Shown piece after piece: positions 46,243 through 55,824 of a DNA stretch of 64,000 nt; positions within the stretch are counted from its first letter, which is position 1, and every line of letters starts with the position of its first letter. A program made the position numbers and the translations under genes. The stretch covers positions 24,942 to 88,941 of the forward strand of contig DATLUG010000001.1 of NCBI GenBank assembly GCA_035533215.1, in the 5' to 3' direction. This DNA comes from DAHUZL01 sp035533215. Lineage in GTDB: Bacteria > Chloroflexota > Dormibacteria > Aeolococcales > Bog-877. The notes beneath the pieces are model-generated. The model was not told the DNA's origin and made no database searches. It saw only the letters and a program-made list of their open reading frames with translations.

Positions 46243-47646
46243 TCAGCCGAGCGCCCGGGAGAGGCCCCGGGCCAGGAAGCGGCCGTCGCCGGGCCGGCCG
46301 ACGTACCGGCCGCCCTCCAGCACCACCCGGCCGCGCACCAGCACCGTCTCGGCGGCGCCTTTGACCCTGAGCCCCTCGTAGCAGGAGTAGTCGACCGCCA
46401 TGTGGTGGGTCGCCGCTCCCAGGGTTCGCGACCGCGAGGGGTCGTAGACGACGATGTCGGCGTCCGAGCCCGGGCCGATCGTCCCCTTGCGCGGGAAGAG
46501 CCCGAACATGCGCGCCGGCGCGGTCGAGACCAGCTCCACCCAGCGGGTGAGGGGGATCCGGCCCTCGGTCGCCGCGTGGTGGAGCAGGTCCAGGCGGTGC
46601 TCCACCCCCGGGAGCCCGTTGGGGATCTTGGAGAAGTCGTCCCGGCCCAGCTCCTTCTGCTCCCGGAAGCAGAACGGGCAGTGGTCGGTGGCCACCACCT
46701 GGAGGTCGTCGGTGCGCAGGCCGCGCCAGAGGGCGGCCTGGTGCGCCCGCGGCCGCAGCGGTGGCGAGCACACGAACTTCGCCCCCTCGAAGCCATCGCC
46801 GGCGAGCTCATCGTCGGAGAGGAAGAGGTACTGGGGGCACGTCTCGGCGAAGACGGGCTCGCCGCGGTCCCGCGCGTCGGCGACCTCGGCCAGTGCCTCG
46901 GCCGCCGACAGGTGGACGACGTACAGGGGCGCCCCGGCGACCCGCGCCAGCGCGATCGCCCGATGGGTCGCCTCGCCCTCGAGGACCGCCGGGCGGGTGG
47001 ATCCGTGGAACTTGGGGCTGCGCTCGCCGCGGGCCAGCGCCTGCAGGACCAGCTGGTCGATGGCGATGCCGTTCTCGGCGTGCATCTGGATCAGCGCCCC
47101 GATCCCGGCGGCCCGCTGCATCGCCCGCAGGATCTCGCCGTCGGTGGCGTAGAAGACGCCCGGGTACGCCATGAACAATTTGAAGCTGGTCACGCCCTCC
47201 TCGACCAGCCGGTCCATCTCGGCGAGCGAGGCGTCCGTGACCTCGCTCAGGATCATGTGGAAGCCGTAGTCGGCGGCGCAGCGGCCCTCGGCCCTGGCGA
47301 GCCAGCCCTCCAGCCCCTGATGGAGGGAGCCCCCCCGCGGCTGGATGGCGAAGTCGACGATGGTGGTGGTGCCGCCCCAGACGGCGGCCCTGGTGCCGGT
47401 CTCGAAGGAGTCGGCGGCGAACGTGCCGCCGAAGGGCATCTCCATGTGGGTGTGGGCGTCGACCCCGCCCGGGATCACGTACCGGCCGGCGGCCTCCACC
47501 ACCCGGTCGGCGGCGGCCGCGAAGCTGCGGGCCAGCTCGGTGTCGGGAGGGGCCACCGCCAGCACCCGCTCGCCCTCGACCAGGACCTCGGCCCGAACCT
47601 CCTGCTGGGCGCTGATCACGGTGCCGCCGCGCACGATCAGGCGCAC
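46243..47646 (-). CDS. hydA: dihydropyrimidinase (D-hydantoinase)
   Basis: A 467-residue amidohydrolase. The H-x-H ligands are in GGVDAHTHMEMPFGG (about 57-71), the carboxylated bridging Lys in TSFKLFMAYPG, further His in IQMHAENG and YVVHLSAAEA, and the Asp ligand in VVATDHCPF. It hydrolyses dihydrouracil and dihydrothymine to N-carbamoyl-beta-amino acids, the substrate of the enzyme encoded just upstream. GTG 47646 is the start. Confidence 0.92.
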   Translation of the reverse strand: MRLIVRGGTVISAQQEVRAEVLVEGERVLAVAPPDTELARSFAAAADRVVEAAGRYVIPGGVDAHTHMEMPFGGTFAADSFETGTRAAVWGGTTTIVDFAIQPRGGSLHQGLEGWLARAEGRCAADYGFHMILSEVTDASLAEMDRLVEEGVTSFKLFMAYPGVFYATDGEILRAMQRAAGIGALIQMHAENGIAIDQLVLQALARGERSPKFHGSTRPAVLEGEATHRAIALARVAGAPLYVVHLSAAEALAEVADARDRGEPVFAETCPQYLFLSDDELAGDGFEGAKFVCSPPLRPRAHQAALWRGLRTDDLQVVATDHCPFCFREQKELGRDDFSKIPNGLPGVEHRLDLLHHAATEGRIPLTRWVELVSTAPARMFGLFPRKGTIGPGSDADIVVYDPSRSRTLGAATHHMAVDYSCYEGLRVKGAAETVLVRGRVVLEGGRYVGRPGDGRFLARGLSRALG

Positions 47647-47674
47647 CGGGCAGGGCTCCCGCAGGGCGGCCCGG

Positions 47675-48517
47675 TCACGGGCTCACCAGGGCCCCGTACG
47701 CGTCCGGGCGGCGGTCGCGGTAGAAGGCCCACACTCGGCGGACCTCCTCCAGCAGTCCCATGTCGAGGTCGCGCACCACCACCTGGTCGTCGGTGTCGGA
47801 GGCGGCGTCCCCGACCAGCTGCCCCCTGGGGTCGACGAAGTACGAGCCGCCGTAGAAGTCGTTGTCCCCGAGCGGCTCCACCCCCACCCGGTTGATCGCC
47901 CCCACGAAGTAGAGGTTGGCGACCGCCGCGGCCGGTTGCTCCAGCCGCCAGAGGTGGGCGGAGAGCCCCCGGCTGGTCGCCGAAGGGTTGAAGACGATCC
48001 GGGCCCCGGCGAGACCGAGCGCCCGCCACCCCTCGGGGAAATGCCGGTCGTAGCAGATGTACACGCCGACCGGGCCCACCGCGGTCCGGAACACGGGGTA
48101 GCCGAGGTTCCCGGGGCGGAAGTAGAACTTCTCCCAGAATCCCTCGACCTGGGGGAGGTGGTGCTTGCGGTACGTGCCCAGGTAGCGGCCGTCGGCGTCG
48201 ACCACGGCGGCGGCGTTGTAGAGCACCCCGGGCTGCTCCTCCTCGTAGACCGGGACCACCAGGACCATCCCGGTCTCCCGGGCCAGCTCGCGCATCCGCT
48301 CGACGATGGGGCCGCCCGGCACCCGCTCCACCAGCCGGTAGTACGCGGGGTCCTGGACCTGGCAGAAGTAGGGGCCGCTGAAGAGCTCCTGGAAGCACAG
48401 CACCCGAGCCCCCTGCGCCGCCGCCTGGCGGGCGAGCTGCACGTTGGCCTCGACCATCGAGGCGGTGTCTCCGGTCCAGTGCGTCTGCACCAGCGCAGCC
48501 CGGACGGTCTCCGCCAT
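47675..48517 (-). CDS. beta-ureidopropionase / N-carbamoyl amidohydrolase (nitrilase superfamily)
   Basis: A 280-residue nitrilase-superfamily amidase. The Glu-Lys-Cys triad is visible: Glu in VLCFQELFSGPYF, Lys in GTYRKHHLPQ, Cys in VYICYDRHFPEG. WEKFYFRPGNLGYPVF and NDFYGGSYFVDP are typical of N-carbamoyl-beta-alanine hydrolases. It releases beta-alanine, CO2 and ammonia from the dihydropyrimidinase product. It is first in the operon; ATG 48517 follows GGAGGGA, with a consensus promoter upstream. Confidence 0.9.
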   Translation of the reverse strand: MAETVRAALVQTHWTGDTASMVEANVQLARQAAAQGARVLCFQELFSGPYFCQVQDPAYYRLVERVPGGPIVERMRELARETGMVLVVPVYEEEQPGVLYNAAAVVDADGRYLGTYRKHHLPQVEGFWEKFYFRPGNLGYPVFRTAVGPVGVYICYDRHFPEGWRALGLAGARIVFNPSATSRGLSAHLWRLEQPAAAVANLYFVGAINRVGVEPLGDNDFYGGSYFVDPRGQLVGDAASDTDDQVVVRDLDMGLLEEVRRVWAFYRDRRPDAYGALVSP

Positions 48518-48558
48518 CGGCGTCCCTCCACACGCTCCCCGCCGCCCGCTCCGCGCCG

Positions 48559-48587
48559 ACTCTCCCACCGCCCGGATGTGGTGTCAA
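48559..48587 (-). promoter_or_regulatory. promoter of the pyrimidine-degradation operon
   Basis: TTGACA (48582-48587), a perfect -35, and GAGAGT (48559-48564), a weak -10, are separated by 17 nt on the minus strand. The leader to ATG 48517 would be about 35 nt. Confidence 0.5.
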
Positions 48588-48671
48588 GCCGGCCAGTCGG
48601 TCGACCCCGTTGTGGCCCGGCGGCCAACGGGAGCACGCTCCCCTCCCAGCCGGTGGGCGACCGGGGGTGGG

Positions 48672-48757
48672 CCTGGCCGCGCATCGGGCGATCCTCGGTG
48701 ACGAGCCGGCAGCCGTGCTCGGGCGCGGTGGCACAGATCAGCCGGCCGGCGGGGTCA
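48672..48757 (-). pseudogene. PIN-domain (VapC-type) toxin remnant
   Basis: The minus strand reads DPAGRLICATAPEHGCRLVT followed by EDRPMR, the well-known C-terminal part of PIN toxins (D-x-x-D/G-R-L-I-x-A-T-A ... L-V-T-x-D). No N-terminal PIN part or start is found upstream, so this is a fragment. Confidence 0.6.
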
Positions 48758-49056
48758 GCCGGACGGTCCGCGGCTGCGACACCGGCGCACCGCCGCATGC
48801 GCGCATGGACGCCGCGCACCGGCACCGGCCGGGCCTGGTGCGGCCGCTCTGGTGCCCTCCACCTCCCCCCCGGCCTCCACGTCGTCGCGCAGCGCGAGGA
48901 TCCCTGGCCTTGATCTCGGGGCGGTCAGTGTTCTGGTCATGCGGTCACCGCCGCCCGAGGGCGCGCGGATGCCGTCGGCGGCGGGCGGGGACGGCCCGGG
49001 ATCGGCGCCGCGGAGAATCGGCGGGTCCCAGTCCCCACCGATCCGCGGCCGCGCGA

Positions 49057-50628
49057 TCAGTCGACCGGGACGGTCCCCAGGTACTGCGGAACGAGCCGCA
49101 CCGCCAGCTCCCGCTCCACCGCCGCCGCCAGACCCACCAGCTGCGTCTCGCTCCAGGCGGCGCCGAGGAGGGTGAGGCCGACGGGGAGGCCGTCGGTCAG
49201 GCCGACCGGCACGGTGATCGCCGGTGTCCCGGCGACGGCGGCCGCCTGGTAGCCGGCTCCGCCGTCGGCGTCACCGTTGACGAGGTCGCTGCACGGCGCC
49301 GGGCCCATGGTGGGGACCAGCAGCGCGGCCACCTCGTGGGTGCGGAGGGCGTGGTCGATCCCCTGGCGGCGGGCCCGTCGCCAGCCTCGGGCGCGGGCGC
49401 GTCGGTAGCCGGGTGCGGCGAGTCCGTCGGTGGCGGCTGCCTGGACGAACAGCTCCTGACCGAACCAGCGCAGCTCCTGGTCGGCGTGGGCCTCGTTGAA
49501 GTCGATCAGCTCGACGAGGCTGCGGGGGCAGGCATCAAGCTGCCCCGGGCGCTCCCGCAGGTAGGCGTCGACACCGTCCTTGAACTCGTGCAGGAGCACG
49601 GTGAGCTCGTCGGGGCTGCCGCGCAGCACCTCGGCGGTCGGGATGTCGGCGGGGTCGACCAGCACCGCGCCGGCGGCACGGAGCTCGGCCAGGGCCGCCT
49701 CCACCAGCCGGTCGGCGCGCGCGCTGTACCCGAAGTGGACGGCCCGGGCCACCCCCAGCCGCACCCCGGCGAGGGGGGGCGGGCTCGCGGCCGCCGCGGC
49801 CGTCGCCAGGGGGCCCGCACCGCGCCGGCGCGTCGCCGGGTCCAGGGGGTCGCGCCCGGCGAGCACGTCGAGGAGGCGGGCGGCGTCGAGCACCGTGCGC
49901 GCCATCGGCCCCACCGTGTCCTGGCTCGCCGAGATCGGCACCACCCCCGAGCGGCTCACGCGCCCGACCGTGGGCTTGATCCCGACCACCCCGCAGAACG
50001 CGGCCGGGCAGAGGATCGAGCCGTCGGTCTCGGTGCCGACCGCCAGCGGCGCCAGGCCCGCCGCCACCGCGGCACCGGAGCCGGAGCTGGAGCCCCCGGG
50101 GCTGCGGTCGAGGACGTGCGGGTTGCGGGTCTGCCCGCCGCAGGCGCTCCACCCGCTGGCGCTGTGGGTGGAGCGGAAGTTCGCCCATTCCGAGAGGTTG
50201 GCCTTGCCGAGCACGATCGCCCCCGCCTCGCGCAGGCGACGCACGCAGGTCGCGTCGCGGCCGGGTCGGGTCCCGGCCAGGGCCAGCGAGCCGGCGGTGG
50301 TGGCGGCGCCGCCGACGGTGTCGCAGTTGTCCTTCACCAGCACCGGGATCCCGTGCAGGGGGCCGCGGACGCGGCCGCCGGCGCGCTCGGCGTCGAGGGC
50401 GGCGGCCGCGGCCTCCGCATCGTCGGCCACCGCCAGCACGCTCCGCAGCCGGGGCCCGTCGCGGTCGACCGCCCCGATCCGGCGCAGGAGCGCCTGGACC
50501 AGCTCGACCGAGCTCAGCTGGTGCCGCTGCAGCCGTGCCGCCAGCTCCGCCAGCCCCAGCTGGGCCAGCTCCGCGGTCTCGGGGCTGGGGTCGGCGGGTG
50601 GGGCGGAGCCCGGCGCGCTGGCTGGCAC
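49057..50628 (-). CDS. amidase-signature hydrolase
   Basis: A 523-residue amidase-signature protein of the long peptide-amidase-like group. The triad is complete: Lys in IPVLVKDNCDTVGG, GGSSSGSGAAVAAG and the Ser in GTETDGSILCPAAFCGVVG. NLSEWANFRSTHSASGWSA is typical of this branch, which differs from the two AtzE-like amidases at 6.5 and 11 kb. No AtzG-like partner is present. GTG 50628 is preferred; GTG 50694 would add a noisy tail. No export signal is seen. Substrate unknown. Confidence 0.88.
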   Translation of the reverse strand: MPASAPGSAPPADPSPETAELAQLGLAELAARLQRHQLSSVELVQALLRRIGAVDRDGPRLRSVLAVADDAEAAAAALDAERAGGRVRGPLHGIPVLVKDNCDTVGGAATTAGSLALAGTRPGRDATCVRRLREAGAIVLGKANLSEWANFRSTHSASGWSACGGQTRNPHVLDRSPGGSSSGSGAAVAAGLAPLAVGTETDGSILCPAAFCGVVGIKPTVGRVSRSGVVPISASQDTVGPMARTVLDAARLLDVLAGRDPLDPATRRRGAGPLATAAAAASPPPLAGVRLGVARAVHFGYSARADRLVEAALAELRAAGAVLVDPADIPTAEVLRGSPDELTVLLHEFKDGVDAYLRERPGQLDACPRSLVELIDFNEAHADQELRWFGQELFVQAAATDGLAAPGYRRARARGWRRARRQGIDHALRTHEVAALLVPTMGPAPCSDLVNGDADGGAGYQAAAVAGTPAITVPVGLTDGLPVGLTLLGAAWSETQLVGLAAAVERELAVRLVPQYLGTVPVD

Positions 50629-50769
50629 CTGTCCATCATGGGCCAGCGGGGCCGGAGGCCGCCGAGGGGAGGGCGGGCGGGCGATCACCCTCACCGCACC
50701 GCCGGCGGCGCCCGCGACCCGGGGGTGCGGCGGGGGCGGCCGGACTCGGCGGCGGCGCGAGCAGGCGGC

Positions 50770-52098
50770 TCAGCCTCCCGACGCCACGTCGATGCCGACC
50801 CGGCGGCCGGTCTCGATTCCGCCGATGTACCAGGCCACCGCACCGATGAGCCCGACCGCCCAGACCAGCAGGCTGAAGCGGATCAGCCCGGCGGCGTCCA
50901 AGTGCTGGGTGAGGTAGATGGTGGCGATGTAGAGCCCGATGCTGATGAAGCGGACCGCGGCGGTGTAGGTGCCGCGGCGGCGCGTCGGCCACACCTCCCC
51001 CTTGAGGGTGTCCTCGGTGAGGTAGGCGATGTTGACGAACACATTGAGGACCACCAGGAGGAGCCAGAACAGGCCGAGCGAGGCGGTCCACCGCCCCTGG
51101 GTGACGAGGATCACGAGGGTGAGCAGGAAGGAGCCGAGGTACCCGACGAGGAGGAGCAGCCGGCGGCTGAGCCGGTCGGCCCAGAAGCCGAAGAATCCGC
51201 TGACGAACCCGGTGAGCGTGGCCACCAGCAGGATGGTCGCCGTCAGCTTCGGGAAGTGCTCCGGTCCGAGGATGTAGGTCATCAGCCCGAAGCCGGCGGT
51301 GCCGGCGAAGGCCACCGCGGTGGTGGCGAACAGCCGGAGCGAGATCGACGCCTGTCGGCGCGGGCCGGCGGCGTCGGCGGCCCGGACCGCCTGGGCGGCG
51401 GCGGCGGCGCGTGCCGCCCACTGACCCTGCCCGTAGAACCGGTCGACCTCGCGCCGCGCCCGCTCGTCGAGCCCGCGCGACTGCAGCCAGCGGATCGACT
51501 CCGGGGTCCTGGTGCGAGCTGCCAGGAGGACGAGGAGGACGACCAGGAAGGTGGCCGCGATCATGCCGCGTTGGAAGAAGACGCCGTGGGAGGCGCTCAG
51601 CAGCGAGACCGCGGCGAGGATGAGACCGCCCACGTTGATGCCGTTGATCTCCAGCATCATGGCCTTGCCGCGGTGGCGGCTCGGCATCACCTCGTGGGAG
51701 GCGGTCATGATCGTGTTCATCTCCCCGCCGGCGGCGAACAGCATGATCGCCAGGAAGGCGAGGATGAGCCAGTAGGTGCCGCTGAAGGTGAGACCGACGG
51801 CGCCGATCCCGTAGAGCGCCATGGTCAGGTAGAAGGTGGTCCGGCGCCCGATTCGGTCCGACAGCGGCCCGGCGACGGCGATGCCGATGATCAGCCAGAT
51901 CGGCGCCCACGAGAGCAGCAGCGAGCGCAGCGCCGTCGGCATGGTGACCCAGGTGGTGGCGATCGACGCCATCCCGAAGATGTAGGCCTCCAGCACCATC
52001 CCGAGCACGAAGGAGGTGAAGTTCCAGCTGTCGGTGGCGATCCACCGCTCGCCCGAACCGGTCACGGTCGTGCCTCGGGCCCCGGCCATCGTCGCCAC
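50770..52098 (-). CDS. MFS transporter (sugar/metabolite type)
   Basis: A 442-residue major-facilitator protein with about twelve helices. The loop 2-3 motif appears as GPLSDRIGRRTTF; a long cytoplasmic loop (about 205-250) follows helix 6, and RLSRRLLLL is the loop 8-9 copy. Helix 4-5 shows GGEMNTIMTASHEVMPSRHRG, as in metabolite:H+ symporters. Its substrate is unknown; between an amidase and adenine deaminase it may import a purine or an amide. GTG 52098, 5 nt after GGAGGG, is taken as start. Confidence 0.85.
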   Translation of the reverse strand: MATMAGARGTTVTGSGERWIATDSWNFTSFVLGMVLEAYIFGMASIATTWVTMPTALRSLLLSWAPIWLIIGIAVAGPLSDRIGRRTTFYLTMALYGIGAVGLTFSGTYWLILAFLAIMLFAAGGEMNTIMTASHEVMPSRHRGKAMMLEINGINVGGLILAAVSLLSASHGVFFQRGMIAATFLVVLLVLLAARTRTPESIRWLQSRGLDERARREVDRFYGQGQWAARAAAAAQAVRAADAAGPRRQASISLRLFATTAVAFAGTAGFGLMTYILGPEHFPKLTATILLVATLTGFVSGFFGFWADRLSRRLLLLVGYLGSFLLTLVILVTQGRWTASLGLFWLLLVVLNVFVNIAYLTEDTLKGEVWPTRRRGTYTAAVRFISIGLYIATIYLTQHLDAAGLIRFSLLVWAVGLIGAVAWYIGGIETGRRVGIDVASGG

Positions 52099-52207
52099 CG
52101 TCACCCTCCGATCCTGGGCCGCAGACGGCCGGCCGGTCCGCCCCGGCGCCGGCACCACCCACGCTACCGGTGCCTGCGGACCGCCGTCAATGCGACCGCC
52201 GCGCGCC

Positions 52208-53956
52208 TCAGCCCTGGATCGGCACGATCCGTCCGGCGGTGACGTCCACCAGGCCGCGGTCGGTCAGCTTCAGCTCGGGGATGACGGAGAGGCAGAGGAA
52301 GGAGAGGGTCATGGCGGGGCGCCGCAGCCCGCACCCGAGCTCGGCCACCGCGCGGTCGAGCCCGCGCAGCTGAGCGGCGACCGCGGCGGCCGGCTGCCGC
52401 GAGACCAGGCCCGCCACCGGGAGCGGCACCGCGGCCAGAACCGACCCGCCGGAAGCGACGGCGAGCCCGCCGCGCTGCCGAACCACCTGCTCGATGGCGC
52501 AGAGGAGGTCGTCGTCGTCGACGCCGACGACGACGAGATTGTGGGCGTCGTGGGCGACGGTGGACGCGATCGCCCCCCGGCACAGCCCGATCCCGCGCAC
52601 CAGCCCGAGGCCCACCCGGCCGGTGCCGTGGTGCCGCTCGACCACCGCCATCTTGAGGAGGTCCCGCCCGGGGTCGGCGACCAGCTCCCCGTCGCGCACC
52701 GGAGCGGCCTCCAGAAGGTGGGACGTGAACAGGTCGCCGTCGCGCACCCCGATCACGGAGGCGCTGCCGGGGCGGCCGGGGATGCGCAGCGCCTCCCGTC
52801 CCATCCTCCGGATCCGGACGCTGCCGTGGCCGTGGCGGTCATCGCCGCCGTCCGGGGCGGCGGGCGGCCCGGTCGCGGCGGCCATGACCGGGAAGCACGG
52901 TCGGCCGGCCTCCGCGACCCGGACCCCGTCCTTGTACACGGCCTGGACGGCGAACGTCTCCAGCCCATCGACCACGCAGAGGTCAGCCCGATGGCCGGGA
53001 CCCACCACCCCCCGGTCGCGCAGGCCGAAGTACTGGGCGGGCTGGACGGTGGCGCAGCGGACCGCGTCGACCGGGTCGAGACCGCCCGCGATCGCCTGCC
53101 GGACGACGGCGTCGATGTGGCCGCGCTCGAGCAGGTCCTCGGGGTCGCGGTCGTCGGTGCAGAAGAGGGCGCGCGCCGGGCGGAGCTCCCGCAGGACCGG
53201 GAGCAGGGCGGCGAGGTTGCGGGCCGCGGAGCCCTCCCGCACCATCAGCCACATCCCCAGCCGCAGCCGCTCGCGCGCCTCCTCGGCGGTGGTGGCCTCG
53301 TGGTCCGACATGATCCCGGCCGCGGCGTAGGCGCAGAGGTCGCGTCCGCCGAGCCCGGGGGCGTGGCCGTCGACCAGCCCACCGCGGTCCAGGGTCGCCG
53401 CGATCTTGGCGAGGACCGGCTCCGCTCCCGCGAGCACCCCGGCCACGTCCATCACCTCCGCCAGCCCGAGCACCCGGTCCTCGTCGAGGAGGGGGAGGAG
53501 GTCGGCCGCCTCCAGCGGCTGGCGCGGGCTCTCGAACGCGGAGGCGGGGACGCACGACGAGAGCATGACGAAGGCGTCGAGGGGCAGCCCGCGGCCGTTC
53601 GCCAGCAGGTGCCGGATCCCGTCCACCCCCAGCACGTTGGCGAATTCATGCGGATCGAGCACGACGCAGGTGGTGCCGTGGGGGACCACCGCGCGGCTGA
53701 ACTCCACCAATCCCAGCATGGTGCTCTCGAGATGCATGTGGCCGTCGATGAGGCCGGGGACCACGACGGCCCCGGCCAGGTCGTGCTCCACCTGGCCGCG
53801 GTAGCCGTTCCCGAGCGCGACGACGTGGCCGTCCTGGACCGCGACCTCGCAGTCCAGCAGCTCGCCGGTGATCACGCTGCAGATGCGCCCGTTGCGGAGC
53901 ACCAGCTCGGCGGGCCGCTCCCCCCGGGCCGCCGCCACCCGCTGCGCGAGTCCCAT
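52208..53956 (-). CDS. ade: adenine deaminase
   Basis: A 582-residue Ade-type amidohydrolase. It has VVPGLIDGHMHLESTML (H-x-H), GTTCVVLDPHEFANVLG, LDGHAPGLGG-like VDGHAPGLGGRDL, SDHEATTAEEA and FCTDDRDPEDL, then the C-terminal domain with HHGTGRVGLGLVRGIGL and VAHDAHNLVVVG. It deaminates adenine to hypoxanthine. With PNP it processes the purine half of imported nucleosides. ATG 53956 follows AAGGGGG. Confidence 0.93.
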   Translation of the reverse strand: MGLAQRVAAARGERPAELVLRNGRICSVITGELLDCEVAVQDGHVVALGNGYRGQVEHDLAGAVVVPGLIDGHMHLESTMLGLVEFSRAVVPHGTTCVVLDPHEFANVLGVDGIRHLLANGRGLPLDAFVMLSSCVPASAFESPRQPLEAADLLPLLDEDRVLGLAEVMDVAGVLAGAEPVLAKIAATLDRGGLVDGHAPGLGGRDLCAYAAAGIMSDHEATTAEEARERLRLGMWLMVREGSAARNLAALLPVLRELRPARALFCTDDRDPEDLLERGHIDAVVRQAIAGGLDPVDAVRCATVQPAQYFGLRDRGVVGPGHRADLCVVDGLETFAVQAVYKDGVRVAEAGRPCFPVMAAATGPPAAPDGGDDRHGHGSVRIRRMGREALRIPGRPGSASVIGVRDGDLFTSHLLEAAPVRDGELVADPGRDLLKMAVVERHHGTGRVGLGLVRGIGLCRGAIASTVAHDAHNLVVVGVDDDDLLCAIEQVVRQRGGLAVASGGSVLAAVPLPVAGLVSRQPAAAVAAQLRGLDRAVAELGCGLRRPAMTLSFLCLSVIPELKLTDRGLVDVTAGRIVPIQG

Positions 53957-54293
53957 CCGCTGCCCCCTTGGCGTGCTGCCGGTGCCGGTCGGGCCCGCGG
54001 CCGGGGCGCATGCGCACCGCCGCCGCGGCGACTTCGGGAACGGAGGTCCGGTGACCCTCCCACGGTAGCGGGTGCGCCCACGGCGGCGACCGGCCCGGTG
54101 CGAGCCGTCGGCCCGGCCAGAGCCGGCTCCGGCTCCATCCGGTGCGCCTGGTCGGCGCTTCGGCCGCGACGATGGTCAGGGCCCGCGCGGCGACGAGGGC
54201 GGCGACCGCGGGAGGCGCCGGTGAGGGAGCTCCGGCGGCGCGGGCGGCGCGGAGCCGACGAGGACGACGGTCCGGGGCCGCCGGCTCCGCCCG
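53957..54293. other. intergenic, little recognisable
   Basis: This 337-nt region is upstream of ade and at the 3' end of the MFS efflux gene. It contains the perfect palindrome GCGCATGCGC near 54008 and low-complexity GC sequence, with no gene I can support. Confidence 0.4.
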
Positions 54294-55721
54294 TCACGCC
54301 GCCCGTTCGGAGGCCATCGGGATCGGCACCGACCCGCGCGCCGGGCGGCGGACCGCGAGCGCGGTGACGGCGCCGACCGCGGCGAGGCCGGCGGCCACCG
54401 CCAGGGCTGGTCGGAACCCAGCTGTGAAGCCGGCCGCGGTGCCAAGGCGACCGTTGGCGGCGAACACCGCCGTCACCGTCGCCACCCCGAACGCGCCCCC
54501 GAAGCGCTGCAGGGTGCTGTTCACCCCCGAGGCCTTGCCGAGGTCCCGGGGAGCGACGGCGCCCACCGCGGCGGTGACCGCGGTCGCGAACGGCATCGAG
54601 ACGCCGATCCCGGCGAGCAGCATGGGCAGGATCAGCTGGCCGTAGCCGGCGCCGCCGGTCGCCACCAGGGCGAACCAGCCGAGCCCGATCGCCTCCATGG
54701 CCAGCCCCATCGCCATCAGGGGGCGCTGGCCGATCCGATCGGAGACCGCGCCCGCGAGGGGCGCCACCACCAGCGGTGTCGCGGTGTACGGGAGGAAGCG
54801 CAGCCCTGCCTGCAACGGCGAGTCAGCCTGGACGAGCTGAAAGTACTGGGCGGTGAGGAACGCGGCGGCGAAGACCGAGGCCGAGGTGAGGAACCCGGTC
54901 GCGGTGGCGGCCGAGAAGGCCCGGTTGGCGAACAGTCGCATCGGCAGCATCGGCTCCGGGCGGCGGCGCTCCCAGAGGACGAAGCCGACGAGGGACGCGG
55001 CCCCCAGCCCGAGGGCGGCGATCGACGCCACGCTGCCCCACCCGGCGGTGCCGGCGCGCACGAGCCCCCACACCAGCCCACCGCCCGCCGCGCTCACCAG
55101 GACGACCCCAAGGGGGTCGAGCCGGGTCGCCGGGCCGTGGCTCTCCGCCAGCCGGCGGCGGCTGAGCGCAGCGCAGGCCAACCCGATCGGGACATTGACC
55201 CAGAAGATCCAGTGCCAGTCGAGCCCCTGGATCACGGCCCCGCCGACGATCGGACCACCGGCGATGGCAAGCCCGGTGAGCCCCCCCCAGATCCCGATGA
55301 TCTGGCCCCGGCGCCGAGCTGGGAAGGCGCTGGCGAGCAGGGTGAGGCTGAGGGGCGTGACCGCGGCCGCGCCGAGGCCCTGGATGGCCCGGCTGGCGAT
55401 GAGGAGGCCCGCGGTCGGCGCCAGCGCGCAGGCGGCCGAGGCCGCCGAGAAGAGGAGCAGGCCGAGCACGAACACCAGGCGGCGCCCCAGCCGGTCGCCG
55501 AGCGCGGCGGCGGTGACGATTCCGGCGGCGAAGGTCAGGGTGTAGGCGTTGACGGTCCATTCGAGGGTGGCGACGGTGGCGTGGAGGTCGCGGTGGATGG
55601 CGGGGAGCGCCGCGATCACCACCATGGTGTCGAGCGCCACCATGAAGCCGGCCAGGGCGGTGAGCGCCAGGGTCCACCCGGGGCGGGCTCGGGTGGCGGC
55701 GAACGGGGGGCGGACGGTCAT
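54294..55721 (-). CDS. MFS drug-efflux transporter (DHA2/EmrB-QacA type)
   Basis: A 475-residue DHA2 transporter with about fourteen helices. Helix 1 carries ALAGFMVALDTMVVIAALPA, the family D1-type motif, followed by LEWTVNAYTLTFAAGI, GDRLGRRLVFVLG and SRAIQGLGAAAVTPLSL (motif C region GLTGLAIAGGPIVGGAV). It exports drugs or toxic compounds using the proton gradient. AGGAGG lies 7 nt before ATG 55721. It is divergent from an HxlR regulator, with paired operators between them. Confidence 0.92.
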   Translation of the reverse strand: MTVRPPFAATRARPGWTLALTALAGFMVALDTMVVIAALPAIHRDLHATVATLEWTVNAYTLTFAAGIVTAAALGDRLGRRLVFVLGLLLFSAASAACALAPTAGLLIASRAIQGLGAAAVTPLSLTLLASAFPARRRGQIIGIWGGLTGLAIAGGPIVGGAVIQGLDWHWIFWVNVPIGLACAALSRRRLAESHGPATRLDPLGVVLVSAAGGGLVWGLVRAGTAGWGSVASIAALGLGAASLVGFVLWERRRPEPMLPMRLFANRAFSAATATGFLTSASVFAAAFLTAQYFQLVQADSPLQAGLRFLPYTATPLVVAPLAGAVSDRIGQRPLMAMGLAMEAIGLGWFALVATGGAGYGQLILPMLLAGIGVSMPFATAVTAAVGAVAPRDLGKASGVNSTLQRFGGAFGVATVTAVFAANGRLGTAAGFTAGFRPALAVAAGLAAVGAVTALAVRRPARGSVPIPMASERAA

Positions 55722-55752
55722 CACGAGGCCTCCTGCGATGGTCTGTCTATCA

Positions 55753-55767
55753 GTTGCGTGAAGCAAC
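55753..55767. promoter_or_regulatory. operator 1, HxlR-type palindrome
   Basis: GTTGCGTGAAGCAAC, perfect 5-bp arms with a 5-nt centre, 31 nt upstream of the efflux gene start. It matches operator 2 at 13 of 15 positions. Confidence 0.7.
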
Positions 55768-55789
55768 CCAACGCACGGTAGCAGCGTGA

Positions 55790-55804
55790 GTTGCATGACG
55801 CAAC
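55790..55804. promoter_or_regulatory. operator 2, HxlR-type palindrome
   Basis: GTTGCATGACGCAAC, the same GTTGC-N5-GCAAC structure. It covers the position of the -35 element (TTGCAT at 55791) of the hxlR promoter, so binding should repress hxlR. Confidence 0.7.
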
Positions 55805-55818
55805 CCTCGTGCTACACT
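55791..55818 (+). promoter_or_regulatory. leaderless promoter of the HxlR gene
   Basis: TTGCAT (55791-55796), 16 nt, TACACT (55813-55818), then exactly 6 nt to the GTG at 55825. No Shine-Dalgarno is present. Confidence 0.55.
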
Positions 55819-55824
55819 GCTCGG

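Larger units (their letters stand above)
48518..49056. other. intergenic with a promoter and a PIN remnant
   Basis: This 539-nt gap holds the pyrimidine-operon promoter and the PIN fragment. The remainder shows no coding pattern I can support; short ORFs on both strands are Arg/Pro/Gly-rich. Confidence 0.5.

Noticed and set aside
48610..52242. 1210-codon open frame on the plus strand
   Set aside because: It runs antisense through an amidase and an MFS gene that have full family motifs; it shows none itself.
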